Below are positions 1-9,024 of a stretch of DNA of 64,000 nucleotides, piece by piece (position 1 is the stretch's first letter; every line of letters starts with the position of its first letter). A model generated the notes under the pieces. The model was not told the DNA's origin, did not search any database, and worked only from the letters and a program-made list of their open reading frames with translations. The stretch is taken from contig NZ_CP040872.1 of NCBI RefSeq assembly GCF_006337065.1, positions 1-64,000 of the forward strand, read 5' to 3'. Source of the stretch: Agromyces laixinhei. GTDB lineage: Bacteria; Actinomycetota; Actinomycetes; Actinomycetales; Microbacteriaceae. The position numbers and the translations under genes are program-made.

Positions 1-153
1 GAAGCCGCCGTCGATGTAGCGGTGCCGCACCGGTGCTTCACGCCACTCGTCGACATCGACGTAGCCGTGCGCGAAGTCTGCGTCTGCGTCGTCCACCGTC
101 CACTCGGCTGCGGTCACAGACTTCGCTTCGTCGGGCTGGCGAACAAGAGACAT
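1..153 (-). CDS. Hypothetical protein, N-terminal part (runs off left edge)
   Basis: A minus-strand reading frame starts with ATG at 153 and is open to the window edge, giving 51 residues. A good Shine-Dalgarno (AGGAG, about 7 nt before the ATG) supports the start. The segment is acidic, then reads HRYIDGGF near the edge, which loosely resembles the N-terminus of large esterase/tannase-like alpha/beta hydrolases; I would not assign a function on that alone. It is divergent from the TetR gene at 251, so it is a likely target of that regulator. Confidence 0.6.
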   Translation of the reverse strand, partial: MSLVRQPDEAKSVTAAEWTVDDADADFAHGYVDVDEWREAPVRHRYIDGGF

Positions 154-220
154 CGACGGCTCCTTCTGGGTCGGGAAATTCTCGTCAGATCTAAATCAGC
201 ATGACGTACGGGATTCGCTG

Positions 221-244
221 TGACAAGTCAATGCCGCATAACAT
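221..244 (+). promoter_or_regulatory. Candidate TetR operator and leaderless -10 box
   Basis: In the divergent gap, TGACAAGTCA (221-230) is a short inverted repeat (TGAC/GTCA) and a plausible half of a TetR operator. TAACAT at 239-244 lies exactly 6 nt before the ATG of the TetR gene, the spacing expected of a -10 box that starts a leaderless transcript. Confidence 0.4.
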
Positions 245-250
245 GCACGT

Positions 251-835
251 ATGGCAGCACGAGGTCCATATGCAAAGGGAAAGGCGAAGCGCGCCGAGAT
301 CCTCGATGTCGCACTCGAGGTGATCGCACGCGAGGGATACAGCGGCGCCACGGTGAAACAGCTGGCCGATGCCGTCGGCCTCAGCCAGAACGGGCTGCTG
401 CACTACTTCGGATCGAAAGATGCGTTGTTCACCGAGATCCTCCGCCATCGCGACCGGCCCGCGGCCGCAGACGTCGATTCCCAGAACGATGACCTCTCGA
501 ACATCACGGATCGGCTGCTCGAAGCGGTCGAACTCGAGTCGTCAGCACCGGGGCTGGCTCAGCTCGCACTCCGTCTGACCGGTGAGGCGACCGAGCCCGA
601 CCACATCGCCCACGACTACTTCCGCGAGCGCTACGACGTCATCCGGTCGGTCCTGCACGACACGATCGTGACCCTCCGCGACGAGGGCAAGGTCTCTGCA
701 GACGTCGATCCGACCGTGGTCGCCGCTCTGGTGTTCGCAGCGTGGGACGGCCTTCGAACGCAGTGGATGTACGACAAGACCCTCGATATTCGCGCGCATC
801 TCACCTATCTGTTGCGCAGCCTCGGAATCGCATAG
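251..835 (+). CDS. TetR/AcrR family transcriptional regulator
   Basis: A 194-residue protein with an N-terminal TetR helix-turn-helix (roughly residues 12-58, including ILDVALEVIAREG and the recognition stretch LSQNGLLHYFGSKDALF), followed by an all-helical ligand/dimer domain ending in a typical TetR C-terminal segment. The length is normal for the family. It has no Shine-Dalgarno but a TAACAT box 6 nt upstream, so it is probably leaderless. It probably represses itself and the divergent gene at 153. The ligand is unknown; an aromatic or sugar-ester degradation role is possible but not shown. Confidence 0.9.
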   Translation: MAARGPYAKGKAKRAEILDVALEVIAREGYSGATVKQLADAVGLSQNGLLHYFGSKDALFTEILRHRDRPAAADVDSQNDDLSNITDRLLEAVELESSAPGLAQLALRLTGEATEPDHIAHDYFRERYDVIRSVLHDTIVTLRDEGKVSADVDPTVVAALVFAAWDGLRTQWMYDKTLDIRAHLTYLLRSLGIA

Positions 836-891
836 CGTCGGCGCAGGTCTCGGTCGCTCCTCGTGGGATGCTGCGTACAGCGCCTGTTTGG

Positions 892-1047
892 TCTCGTCGC
901 GTCGCCCTCGCAAGGGTGGCCGATCCCGACGACATCGCGCACGTCGTCCTCTTCGTCGCGAGCCCCGACGCCGCATACGTCACGGGATCCGTCATCCCCG
1001 TCGACGGCGGAACCTCGGCGTCGAACGGCACGCCTCGGCCGCGTTGA
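892..1047 (+). pseudogene. C-terminal remnant of a short-chain dehydrogenase (SDR)
   Basis: Just after the TetR gene, one frame encodes RVADPDDIAHVVLFVASPD followed by AAYVTGSVIPVDGG and a stop at 1047. That is the classic C-terminal end of a classical SDR (the VTG..I.VDGG signature). No Rossmann fold (TGxxxGxG) or YxxxK active site precedes it, because the upstream sequence is the TetR gene. It is therefore a deletion remnant of about 50 residues. A larger catabolic cluster probably once stood here. Confidence 0.75.
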
Positions 1048-1118
1048 CGGCGCGCGCGGCATCCGCCGGTCTTCACACTATTCTTCCGAAGAAGCGGAGT
1101 CAGGGAGAGGAGCACCGG

Positions 1119-2072
1119 ATGGTTCGAAAGATCATCGTCGACTGCGACCCGGGGCACGACGACGCCATCGCGCTGATGCTGGCGCACGGCAACCCCGACA
1201 TCGAGCTGGTCGCCGTCACGACCGTCGGCGGAAACGCCGTGCTGGATAAGGTCACGAAGAACGCGCTCGGCATCATGACGACGGCGGGCATCACCGGCGT
1301 GCCCATCGCGGCCGGATGCGTGCGCCCGCTCATCCGCGAGGGAGAGGACGCCGACGTCCACGGCGAGTCCGGACTCGACGGCGTCGAGCTTCCCCAGCCG
1401 ACGATGCAGCTCGACCCGCGCCATGGGGTCGATCTCATCATCGACACGGTGATGGCCGCAGAGCCCAAGACGATCTCCCTCGTGCCCACAGGGCCGCTGA
1501 CGAACATCGCCATGGCCATCCGCAAAGAGCCGCGCATCATCGAGCGGGTCAAAGAGGTGGTCTTGATGGGCGGCGGCGTGCACGTCGGCAACTGGTCCGC
1601 CGTGGCCGAGTTCAACATCATGATCGACCCCGAAGCCGCGCACATCGTCTTCGACGCACCGTGGGACGTGACGATGATCGGCCTGGATGCCACGCATCAG
1701 GCGCTCGCCACCGACGAGGTCGCCGATCGGATCACCGCGCTGAACACGCCGCTGGCCGACTTCGTGCTGGGCCTGTTCGGCTTCTTCCGCCGGGCCTACC
1801 ACGATGCCCAGGGCTTCCAGTACCCGCCCGTGCACGATCCGGTCGCCGTTGCTCGGATCATCGATCCCACGATCGTCGGCACGGTCAGGGCTCCGATCCG
1901 AGTCGAGCTCCGCGGCGACCACACCCTGGGGATGACGGTGACCGAGTTGCGCCCGGCCCACATCCCCGAGAACTGCCGTACGCAGGCTGCCATGAGTCTC
2001 GACGCCGACCGGTTCTGGGACCTGGTGATCGACGCGATCGAGCGGCTGGGCAGGGCGAACGCCGATCGGTGA
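1119..2072 (+). CDS. Nucleoside hydrolase (inosine/uridine-preferring family)
   Basis: A 317-residue protein, normal length for the family, that hydrolyses the N-glycosidic bond of ribonucleosides to ribose and base in the cytoplasm. The calcium-binding N-terminus [12 protein letters not shown] (residues 7-18, the DxDxxxDD motif) is intact, as are VPTGPLTN in the middle, the VLMGGG loop, and a histidine in the C-terminal VHDPVAV. The start at 1119 is set by a GAGAGGAG ribosome site 6 nt upstream; longer upstream extensions of the frame overlap the SDR remnant and are not plausible. Exact base specificity cannot be read from sequence. Confidence 0.93.
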   Translation: MVRKIIVDCDPGHDDAIALMLAHGNPDIELVAVTTVGGNAVLDKVTKNALGIMTTAGITGVPIAAGCVRPLIREGEDADVHGESGLDGVELPQPTMQLDPRHGVDLIIDTVMAAEPKTISLVPTGPLTNIAMAIRKEPRIIERVKEVVLMGGGVHVGNWSAVAEFNIMIDPEAAHIVFDAPWDVTMIGLDATHQALATDEVADRITALNTPLADFVLGLFGFFRRAYHDAQGFQYPPVHDPVAVARIIDPTIVGTVRAPIRVELRGDHTLGMTVTELRPAHIPENCRTQAAMSLDADRFWDLVIDAIERLGRANADR

Positions 2073-2176
2073 TCGGCGCCGCTGCCGAGGCATCCGGCGC
2101 TCCGATCCCGTCGCTGTCAAGGCCGGATGCCCCGGACACACGCTCGGCTACATTGGAGCCGAACGAGGGAGTCACC

Positions 2177-2563
2177 GTGGCGAACGACCTGCTACGCAAC
2201 ACCGAGAACGTGAAGGCGTTCTATGAGCTGATGTTCAACGAGTCCCGGCCGCGCGAGGCCATCGAGCGATACGCAGGGACGGAGTACCGGCAGCACAATC
2301 CGCATGTCGGTGACGGCAAAGAGGCGTTCATCGAGTACTTCGAGCGCATGGCCCGGGAGTACCCGGGAAAGCACGTCGAGGTGAAGCGGACCGTGGCGGA
2401 AGGTCGGTACGTCGTCCTCCATTGTCACCAGACCTGGCCAGGCGATGAGGACTACGCCGGCATCGACATCTTCCGAGTCGACGACGAGGGGAAGATCGTC
2501 GAGCATTGGGACGTCTTGCAGGTGATTCCCGAGGCATCCGTCAACGACAACGGCATGTTCTGA
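2177..2563 (+). CDS. SnoaL-like polyketide cyclase / NTF2-like protein
   Basis: A 128-residue single-domain NTF2-fold protein with the hallmarks of the SnoaL-like group: [29 protein letters not shown], and the C-terminal strands [20 protein letters not shown] and the ending NDNGMF. The GTG start at 2177 has a GAGGGA site 6 nt upstream. Family members are small hydrolases, cyclases or isomerases, and many have no known substrate. The C-terminal motif is the same as in the tandem SnoaL protein at 16.3-17.0 kb, so the two are paralogues. It follows the nucleoside hydrolase by 104 nt and may be cotranscribed with it. Confidence 0.88.
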   Translation: MANDLLRNTENVKAFYELMFNESRPREAIERYAGTEYRQHNPHVGDGKEAFIEYFERMAREYPGKHVEVKRTVAEGRYVVLHCHQTWPGDEDYAGIDIFRVDDEGKIVEHWDVLQVIPEASVNDNGMF

Positions 2564-2573
2564 GGCGGCACGG

Positions 2574-2660
2574 TTGCCCGACGACGCACCCGAGCCGCGG
2601 CTCGCCATCCAGGTGCGCGGGGCGAAGGTGCGCAACCTCAAGGGCGCGTGGCATGATCGC
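2574..2660 (+). pseudogene. N-terminal remnant of a UvrA-like ABC ATPase
   Basis: Starting at TTG 2574 the frame reads EPRLAIQVRGAKVRNLKG, which matches the N-terminal strand of UvrA-type excinuclease ATPases (I.V.GA...NLK). It should be followed by the Walker A motif, but the frame continues into unrelated arginine-rich sequence, so only about 28 residues are left. From 2661 to 2966 I see no credible gene, only decayed sequence. The identification rests on a short match. Confidence 0.4.
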
Positions 2661-2966
2661 GGCTCCGAGGGCGACCGTGTCGCCGCCGAACGTGCAACTG
2701 TGCAAGGTGATGTGATTCGAGTACCTCGCGGTCGGCATCCGCACCCCGCTATCGCACCGACCTCGTCGGACAGCGCCGGCACGAGGTCGATCCGGGTCGC
2801 GCCGCCCGCCGCCGTTTGCTTGCCGGTCGATTTCTCGGCGGTTCACGTCGCGAAGATCCTTCTTCATGCGAAACGCCTCGGCGGCGTCCCGTCGGAACCC
2901 GACCCGACGAATCCACTGCAAGGGTAAGCGTGCGCTCTACACGCGGGTACGCCGTGGCCGTCGTCG

Positions 2967-4226
2967 TCAGGGGCCGAGTGCTGTGATGGGTACCACGTGG
3001 ACTCCGTCGGCACGTTTGCCGGCGCCGCCGGTGGCGGTAACAACGACGAGTGCGGATGGTGTGCCGTGCCGTCGAGTGTCGATCTCAGCGGCGAAGTCGA
3101 TGAGCCGCCGGGCCGCATCGTCGATGACGCGCTCGTCGCCGGTGAGTTTCACCTCGAATGCCGCCCACGCGTTGGGGGTCTCCACGATCGCGTCGACCTC
3201 CTTTCGCCCGCGCACCTCACGCCAGGTCGAGATCGTCCCGCCGAGCGGCTGCGCGTAGATCCGAAGGTCGCGCACGACAAGGGCCTCGAAGTGGAACCCG
3301 GCCGCATTCAGATCGGCGAGGAGGTCCTTCGACCCGACGCCGAGTGCTGCGGTACCCAGCGACGGGTCGACGAAGTATCGTGTCGGCGCCTCGCGAAGTT
3401 GGGTGCGGGACCGCATGTGCGGGCGCCACGACGGCGAGTCATCGGTCAGCTTCAGCCGGTCAAGAGCATCGAGGTACGCGTGTACCGTCTCATCTGCCGG
3501 CCGGACTCCTTCGCCGCCGATGTCCGCGGCGAGATCGGTCAGCTTGATCGGTTGGCCGACATTGCGACCCAGGGATGCGAGCGCGCGGCGCAGCCGTTGT
3601 GGGGCCCGCCGTGTCGTGCCGAGGCTCGGCACGTCGACCTCGACGATCTGGCTCAGATAGTCGGCAAGCCATCGGCGTGCCGACCGTTCGTCCTCGCCGA
3701 GCAGGGCAGGCCATCCTCCGATCACGATCCGCTCCAGGAGTTCCGGAACGGTCACTTCGGTACGTTTCGCGCGCTGCTCCTCGCCTGCCATGAGCGCCGC
3801 CAATGACACTTCTCCGGTCGAGTGACCGGACTCGCTGAGACTCATCGGCCGCATGCGAAGTGTCCCGATGCGGCCGGCACCCGAGTGCAGCTCTCGCGCA
3901 TCGGTCGGCGTGGCCGATCCGGTGAGGATGTAGAGACCGCGCTGCCGCAGGTCGTCGACGTGCCGACGCACCTGATCCCAGATCTCCGGCACGCGCTGCC
4001 ACTCATCGAAAAGGATCGGCGCTTCCTGGTCGAAGAGCGATCCCGGGTTCAGCCCGACGAGCGCCCTGGCGCCGGCGTCCGTGTCGAGTCTGACGACGCT
4101 CTTGGCCAGACGTGACGCGGTCTCGGTCTTGCCGCACCCCTTCGGGCCGTCGATGAGCACCGCACCGATCCAACGCAGCCGGTCCGCGAGCTCGGCGTCG
4201 GCGATCCGGGGAAAGTAGTCGGACAT
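2967..4226 (-). CDS. AAA_14/DUF4143 family ATPase
   Basis: A 419-residue ATPase with an N-terminal AAA_14 domain: Walker A GPKGCGKTETA (about residues 28-38), Walker B-like PILFDEWQRVPEIWD, and sensor ILTGSATP. The C-terminal DUF4143 domain has RYFVDPSLGTAALG and a nuclease-like end EVDAIVETPNAWAAFEVKL, which resembles a PD-(D/E)XK fold. Such proteins are widespread and mostly uncharacterised; a defence or mobile role is suspected for some. It has no Shine-Dalgarno; TAGACT lies 6 nt before the ATG, so it is probably leaderless. It is an isolated gene in the accessory stretch with an AT-rich upstream region. Confidence 0.9.
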   Translation of the reverse strand: MSDYFPRIADAELADRLRWIGAVLIDGPKGCGKTETASRLAKSVVRLDTDAGARALVGLNPGSLFDQEAPILFDEWQRVPEIWDQVRRHVDDLRQRGLYILTGSATPTDARELHSGAGRIGTLRMRPMSLSESGHSTGEVSLAALMAGEEQRAKRTEVTVPELLERIVIGGWPALLGEDERSARRWLADYLSQIVEVDVPSLGTTRRAPQRLRRALASLGRNVGQPIKLTDLAADIGGEGVRPADETVHAYLDALDRLKLTDDSPSWRPHMRSRTQLREAPTRYFVDPSLGTAALGVGSKDLLADLNAAGFHFEALVVRDLRIYAQPLGGTISTWREVRGRKEVDAIVETPNAWAAFEVKLTGDERVIDDAARRLIDFAAEIDTRRHGTPSALVVVTATGGAGKRADGVHVVPITALGP

Positions 4227-4455
4227 GGGGAAAGTCTACGCTTTTGGCAGCTTTAAGTCGGGCTTTTTTCCTCACTCAAATCGATCTTTTTGGCACACTC
4301 GGGTCGGGAGTTTTAACATCCGGCCGAGTTTGCTCCGGGAGCAATGGAGGGTCTCGATCCGCATGAACGGCCATGGTTTGAAGCCGTTCAGGCCGATGCG
4401 GCATCGCCGAACCACGGCTCACCGCAGCGAGCCGAGAACGATCGTCAGGGTTGCT
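4227..4455. promoter_or_regulatory. AT-rich promoter region of the DUF4143 gene
   Basis: The region just upstream of the ATPase gene is markedly richer in A and T than its surroundings (poly-T runs at about 4263 and 4290). On the minus strand TGCCAAAA occurs twice, about 40 nt apart, and TAGACT (238-233 of the 4200s) sits 6 nt before the start codon. The rest, to 4455, holds no gene that I can support. Confidence 0.5.
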
Positions 4456-4790
4456 CTATACGGCCTGGGACACCACTCGACGAACCAGTCGTACCGAGGC
4501 GGCGACGATGTCGGCGGCGCGCTGCGGCGTCGCCACCTGGGACGCCACGATCGCCTGACCCTTGCTGCCGATCATGAGCCCGGTCCCGTCGTCGAGGTCG
4601 GGGCTGACGATGGCGGGCACGACTCGGGACGCGTACTTCTCGGCCGAGGGGGCGAACAGACTGGTCATCCCTCCTTGACGGAGCGCATTGCCGTGCGGTC
4701 GCCGTACATGTTGCTGCGGATGTTCGTGCCGACGAATCCGGGGTTCAGACCGAACACCGAGAGCGTGGGATTCGGGAGGCTGGGCCATCC
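4456..4790 (-). pseudogene. Truncated, frameshifted SDR oxidoreductase
   Basis: Reading the minus strand from about 4790, one frame gives TLSVFGLNPGFVGTNIRSNM and continues to VKEG, then a stop at the GGATGACC junction (about 4672). A frame one base away continues with TSLFAPSAEKYASRVVPAI, SPDLDDGTGLMIG and a stop at 4456. Together these are the C-terminal half of a retinol-dehydrogenase-type SDR (the NPGFV.T region, then the tail). The N-terminal Rossmann half and the YxxxK site are missing, so it is both truncated and frameshifted. It lies just downstream of xylB. Confidence 0.75.
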
Positions 4791-4842
4791 GACACCGTGG
4801 AGCTCGGGCTCGCAGAGCGGTGCAGGTCAGGCATCCCGCTCC

Positions 4843-6249
4843 TCAACGGCTGGATGCCCCCGCAGCCGCCGCGGCGTACCGGCGGCGGATCACTCGGTGG
4901 GTGTCCGGCGCGAGCTCCTCGGCGACGGCGACCGGCCAGTCCGGTCGCTCGCCCGCCAGCACCCACGCCGCCTGACGTGCCGCACCGTCGGCGACGTATT
5001 CACCCGGCGCCGGCACCACCACCGGCACGTCGAAGACCTGCGTCGCAACGATTCGCACGGCCGGGTTCTGCGCGGCGCCGCCGATGAGCAGGAGCCGCCG
5101 CGCCTCGACGCCCTGGCCGCGCACCGCGTCGAATCCGTCGGCGAGTCCGCACAGCATGCCCTCGATCGCGGCTCGCGCGACCGACGGCCGGGTCGTGTTC
5201 GCGAGCGTGAGGCCCGAGAACGACGCCGTGGCGTGCGGAAGGTTCGGCGTGCGCTCGCCCTCGAAGTACGGCACGAGCACGGCCCCGGATGCCCCGGGCT
5301 CGGCGTCCAGCGCGAGTCGCCCGAGCTCGGCGTGGTCGACGCCGAGCAGCCCCGCGGTCACGTCGAGCACGCGGGCCGCGTTGAGCGTGGCGATGAGGGG
5401 CAGGAACCGCCCCGTGGCATCCGCGAACCCCGCGACCGTGCCCGACGCGTCGGCGACCGCGGCATCCGTCACGGCGAAAACCGTGCCGCTCGTGCCGATC
5501 GAGACGACGACGTCGCCGGATGCCGCGTCGAGCCCGAGTGCGGCCGCCGCATTGTCGCCCGCGCCGGAGCCGACCAGGATTCCGTCGGGCGTGCGACCCG
5601 CGGCCTCGGACGGCCCGAGCACGCGGGGCAGGATCGCATCGTGCCCGAGCGCCAGCGCGAGCAGGTCGCGGTCGTACCCGGCGGCGCCCCAGTAGCCCGT
5701 GCCGCTCGCGTCCGAGCGGTCGGTGGTGAGTTCCTCGAGCACGGGCCCGAGCGGCGACTCGCCCGCCGGCCCGTATCCGCGCAGACGCCAGGTGAGCCAG
5801 TCGTGAGGAAGCGCCACCGCCGCGACCCGCGCCGCGTGGTCGGGCTCGGCGTCGCGCAGCCACCGCAGCTTCGTCACCGTGAACGACGCGACCGGCACCA
5901 CGCCGGTGCGCCGCGCGTACTCGTCGGCGCCGACCTCGTCGATCAGGTCACGCGCGGCCTGCGCCGAACGGGTGTCGTTCCAGAGCAGGGCGCGGCGGAT
6001 GACGCGGCCCTCGTCGTCGAGCACGACCATGCCGTGCTGCTGGCCGGCGATCGCGATCGCCTCGACGCCGTCGAGCCCACCGGCATCCGCGAACGCCGTG
6101 AGCAGCGCGTCCCACCACGCGGCCGGATCGACCTCGGTGCCGTCGGGATGCGCGGCGCGGCCCGAGCGCACGAGCGCCCCGGTCGCGGCATCCCGGATCA
6201 CGACCTTGCACGACTGCGTCGACGAGTCGACGCCGGCGACGAGCGGCAT
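4843..6249 (-). CDS. xylB: Xylulokinase
   Basis: A 468-residue FGGY-family sugar kinase that phosphorylates D-xylulose to xylulose 5-phosphate. Visible marks are the N-terminal phosphate loop [12 protein letters not shown] (residues 4-15), [22 protein letters not shown], the catalytic-base region [26 protein letters not shown], and [12 protein letters not shown] near the C-terminus. Length is normal. The ATG at 6249 is chosen because it starts the kinase fold and lies 4 nt after the xylA stop, so the two genes are cotranscribed, with xylA first. It is adjacent to a divergent ROK repressor, the standard xylose arrangement. Confidence 0.96.
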   Translation of the reverse strand: MPLVAGVDSSTQSCKVVIRDAATGALVRSGRAAHPDGTEVDPAAWWDALLTAFADAGGLDGVEAIAIAGQQHGMVVLDDEGRVIRRALLWNDTRSAQAARDLIDEVGADEYARRTGVVPVASFTVTKLRWLRDAEPDHAARVAAVALPHDWLTWRLRGYGPAGESPLGPVLEELTTDRSDASGTGYWGAAGYDRDLLALALGHDAILPRVLGPSEAAGRTPDGILVGSGAGDNAAAALGLDAASGDVVVSIGTSGTVFAVTDAAVADASGTVAGFADATGRFLPLIATLNAARVLDVTAGLLGVDHAELGRLALDAEPGASGAVLVPYFEGERTPNLPHATASFSGLTLANTTRPSVARAAIEGMLCGLADGFDAVRGQGVEARRLLLIGGAAQNPAVRIVATQVFDVPVVVPAPGEYVADGAARQAAWVLAGERPDWPVAVAEELAPDTHRVIRRRYAAAAAGASSR

Positions 6250-6253
6250 GAAG

Positions 6254-7462
6254 CTAGCCGCGTGCGCCCAGTAGGTGCTCGGTCGCGAGCTGCTGCAGGC
6301 GCACGAAGCCGAAACCCTTGCCGCCGAGGTAGGCGCCGGCGTCGAAGTCCTCGAACGCGGTTCGGTCGGCCAACAGGTCATCGTACGATTCTCCGTCGCC
6401 GAGCGTCGGCTTTGCGAGCTCGGGCACCTTGGCCGCCTCGAGCGCCTCCTGCACCTCGGGGTCGGCGCGGAACGCCGCCGCCCGCTCCTTCAGCAGCAGG
6501 TACGTGCGCATGTTCGCGGCCGCCGACTCCCACACCCCGGTCTCGTCCTCGGTGCGGCTCGGCTTGTAGTCGAAATGGCGCGGGCCGGTGTAGGCCGGCC
6601 CGCCTCTGGTCCCTGAGCCCGTCGAAGGGCCACCGTGCTCGAGCAGGTCGACGAGCGCGAACGCGTTGTGCAGGTCGCCGTGGCCGAACACGAGGTCCTG
6701 GTCGTACTTGATGCCGCGCTGGCCATTGAGGTCGATGTGGAAGAGCTTGTCGTGGTACAGCGCCTGCGCGATGCCGGCGGCGAAGTTGAGGCCCGCCATC
6801 TGCTCGTGCCCGACCTCGGGGTTGAGGCCGACCAGCTCAGGACGCTCGAGCGACTCGATGAACGCGAGCGCATGGCCGACCGTGGGCAGCAGGATGTCGC
6901 CGCGCGGCTCATTCGGCTTCGGCTCGATCGCGAAACGGAGGTCGTAGCCCTTGCCGGTCACGTAGTCGCCGAGCAGGTTCACCGCCTCGCGGTACCGCTC
7001 GAGCGCGCTCCGGATGTCTTTCGCAGCGTCGTACTCGGCGCCCTCGCGTCCGCCCCACATCACGAAGGTCGCAGCTCCCAGCTCGGCCGCGAGATCGATG
7101 TTGCGCAGCACCTTTCGCAGTGCGAACCGGCGCACCGCCCAGTCGTTCGAAGTGAAGCCGCCGTCCTTGAACACCGGCGCGCTGAACAGGTTCGTGGTGA
7201 CCATCGGCACGACGATGCCGGTGGCCTCGAGCGCGCCCTTCAGGCGGTCGATCTGGCCTTGGCGCTGGGCATCGGTCGAGCCGAACGCGAACAGGTCGTC
7301 GTCGTGGAAGGTGAGGCCGTAGGCGCCCAGCTCGTCGAGCTTCTCGACGACGTGCACGACATCGAGCGGATGCCGCGTGGGGCCGCCGAACGGATCGGTT
7401 CCGTTGTATCCGACGGTCCAGAGGCCGAAGGAGAACTTGTCGTCGCGGGTGGGTGTGGGCAT
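6254..7462 (-). CDS. xylA: Xylose isomerase with an in-frame insertion
   Basis: A 402-residue class I xylose isomerase, converting D-xylose to D-xylulose. All catalytic and metal sites are present: [10 protein letters not shown] (His/Asp pair), [20 protein letters not shown] (metal Glu and catalytic Lys), [26 protein letters not shown] and HFDYKPSR. The start at 7462 has GAGGAG about 8 nt upstream. Between LLEHG and [12 protein letters not shown] there is an extra glycine/serine-rich stretch (GPSTGSGT), encoded by a palindromic element (see 6608-6631); canonical actinobacterial XylA is shorter here. The reading frame is intact, so the enzyme is probably active. Confidence 0.97.
   Translation of the reverse strand: MPTPTRDDKFSFGLWTVGYNGTDPFGGPTRHPLDVVHVVEKLDELGAYGLTFHDDDLFAFGSTDAQRQGQIDRLKGALEATGIVVPMVTTNLFSAPVFKDGGFTSNDWAVRRFALRKVLRNIDLAAELGAATFVMWGGREGAEYDAAKDIRSALERYREAVNLLGDYVTGKGYDLRFAIEPKPNEPRGDILLPTVGHALAFIESLERPELVGLNPEVGHEQMAGLNFAAGIAQALYHDKLFHIDLNGQRGIKYDQDLVFGHGDLHNAFALVDLLEHGGPSTGSGTRGGPAYTGPRHFDYKPSRTEDETGVWESAAANMRTYLLLKERAAAFRADPEVQEALEAAKVPELAKPTLGDGESYDDLLADRTAFEDFDAGAYLGGKGFGFVRLQQLATEHLLGARG
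6608..6631. repeat. REP-like palindrome inserted in xylA
   Basis: A 24-bp imperfect palindrome containing CCCTGAGCCCGTCGAAGGG. It is exactly eight codons long (minus strand, GPSTGSGT), so it adds residues without breaking the frame. From memory, this word and close variants are dispersed through many high-GC actinobacterial genomes. A degenerate second copy lies at 22038-22063. Confidence 0.6.
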
Positions 7463-7487
7463 CGTCACGATCTCCTCGGCTGTAAAT

Positions 7488-7502
7488 GTTGCCAATAACA
7501 AC
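7488..7502. promoter_or_regulatory. Candidate xylose (ROK) operator
   Basis: GTTGCCAATAACAAC is an inverted repeat (GTTG/CAAC with a 7-nt AT-rich centre) between the divergent xylA and ROK genes, 25 nt upstream of the xylA start. It is the best candidate for the XylR-type operator. On the other side TACAGT at 7564-7569 lies 6 nt before the GTG of the ROK gene and would drive a leaderless transcript. Confidence 0.55.
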
Positions 7503-7572
7503 CTATACCGTGGATTCGAATATCGTCAAGGGCGCAACAAATCTCCGCGTCATCGCCCCTTACAGTTGACCC

Positions 7573-8763
7573 GTGTCAGACCGCGCCGGAACGTTCGACG
7601 GCGTACACCGTCGGAACCTCTCGAAGCTCCTCGGGCTCGTGCACCTCGAGGGGCCGCTCTCACGTGCCCGGCTCACCGGAGCGACCGGTCTCAACCGGTC
7701 GACCGTAGCCGCACTCGTTGCCGAGCTCGTCGAGCTCGGACTCGTCGAGGAACGCGCGCCCGACCCCACGAATCGCGTAGGTCGTCCTTCTCCCGTGATC
7801 GCTCCGCACCCGGATGTCACAGCGATCACCGTCAACCCCGAGGTCGACGCCGTGACGATCGCCGCCGTCGGCCTCGACGGGCGGATCCCGATGCGCGAGC
7901 GTGTCGAGGTCGACCACCTCGTGTCCCCGGAGGAAACCGCGCGACTCGTCGCCGACATCCTTACCGCCTGGCGCTCGGGGCCGCTGAGCCGCGCTCGCAT
8001 CGTCGCCGTCGGGCTCGCGGTGCCCGGGCTCGTGCGCGCCTCCGACGGCCTGGTGCGCTTCGCGCCGCACCTCGAATGGGTGGATGCCCCGCTCCGAACG
8101 CTCGTCGAGCGCGCGACGGGCCTGCCCGTCGTGGTCGGCAACGACGCGAGCCTGGGCGCACTCGCCGAGCACCTCTTCGGGGCCGGACGCGGCGTCGACG
8201 ACATCGTCTACCTCAACGGCGGCGCGAGCGGCATCGGCGGCGGGCTCATCGTGCACGGCATGCCGGTGGGCGGTGCGGGCGGGTTCGCGGGAGAGTTCGG
8301 CCAGAACCGGCCCGGCATCGCGTCGCGTGACGATCGGCGCGCGACGGGCGGAGTGCTCGAGGATGAAGTCAGCCGCGCCCGGCTGCTCGAGGTGGCGGGC
8401 CTCGCCGGCGCCGACGAGCCGACACTCGCGGCGGCGCTCGCGGCATCCGACTCACCCCAAGTGTCGGCCGAGCTCGCGCGACAGCGTCGCATTCTGGCGA
8501 CGGCGCTCGCGAACGCCGTGAACGTGCTCAACCCCTCGCTCGTGGTGCTCGGCGGGTTCCTCGCCACCATCGCGGAAAGCGATCCCGACGCGCTCGCCGC
8601 TGCCGTGGCCGAGCAGGCCATGCCCGCCGCGGCCGAGGACCTCTCCCTGCGGGTCGCTGCCCTCGGGGAGGACCGGCTCGCGATCGGCGCCGCCGAACTC
8701 GGCTTCCAGGCCCTGCTCGAGGATCCGCTCTCCGCAGCCGAAGACTCGGCCGGGGCCGACTGA
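7573..8763 (+). CDS. ROK family transcriptional regulator, XylR-type
   Basis: A 396-residue regulator with an N-terminal winged helix (residues 12-65: LGLVHLEGPLSRARL, then GLNRSTVAALVAELVELG) and a ROK sugar-binding domain (VAVGLAVPGLV, VVVGNDASLGALAEH, VYLNGGASGIGGGLI, then a degenerate zinc region in which the usual Cys-rich CGC motif is absent: HGMPVGGAGGFAGEFG). Length is typical of XylR/NagC-like ROK repressors. Its position divergent from xylA-xylB makes it the likely xylose-responsive repressor. The GTG start at 7573 has no Shine-Dalgarno but a TACAGT box 6 nt upstream (leaderless). Confidence 0.93.
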   Translation: MSDRAGTFDGVHRRNLSKLLGLVHLEGPLSRARLTGATGLNRSTVAALVAELVELGLVEERAPDPTNRVGRPSPVIAPHPDVTAITVNPEVDAVTIAAVGLDGRIPMRERVEVDHLVSPEETARLVADILTAWRSGPLSRARIVAVGLAVPGLVRASDGLVRFAPHLEWVDAPLRTLVERATGLPVVVGNDASLGALAEHLFGAGRGVDDIVYLNGGASGIGGGLIVHGMPVGGAGGFAGEFGQNRPGIASRDDRRATGGVLEDEVSRARLLEVAGLAGADEPTLAAALAASDSPQVSAELARQRRILATALANAVNVLNPSLVVLGGFLATIAESDPDALAAAVAEQAMPAAAEDLSLRVAALGEDRLAIGAAELGFQALLEDPLSAAEDSAGAD

Positions 8764-8824
8764 GGCGCCTCGACGAGCACCCCACGAAGCTCCTGAACGC
8801 TCCTGAACGCTCGAGCAGACGAGA

Positions 8825-8938
8825 TCACGATCCCGCGAACTCATACGCGGGGCGCTCGCCGGCCGGCGGGGTGGCATCCGCAGTGGTGATCCAGTCGGCG
8901 CCGACGTGGCGAAGCGCGGCGTCGGTGGGAACGTTCAT
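8825..8938 (-). pseudogene. Small C-terminal-like fragment, origin uncertain
   Basis: The frame running leftwards from about 8968 reads RHGPLEEWLPMNVPTDAAL, then GADWITTADATPPAGERP and stops at 8825. It looks like the end of a larger protein rather than a gene, and could be the displaced C-terminus of the hydrolase at 9025. Between 8764 and 8824 there is only a short duplicated GCTCCTGAAC. Confidence 0.3.
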
Positions 8939-9024
8939 CGGAAGCCATTCCTCGAGCGGGCCGTGTCGGCATCAGAACGCCGCGCAACGCATCGACCCAC
9001 CGCCGATAGCCGGGCCCGTTGAGG

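Noticed and set aside
2661..2966. Small open frames between the UvrA-like remnant and the DUF4143 gene
   Set aside because: No ribosome site, no recognisable domain, composition of random GC-rich sequence.
4225..6711. A long plus-strand open frame opposite xylB and xylA
   Set aside because: Arginine-rich antisense shadow in GC-rich DNA; xylB and xylA are certain on the minus strand.
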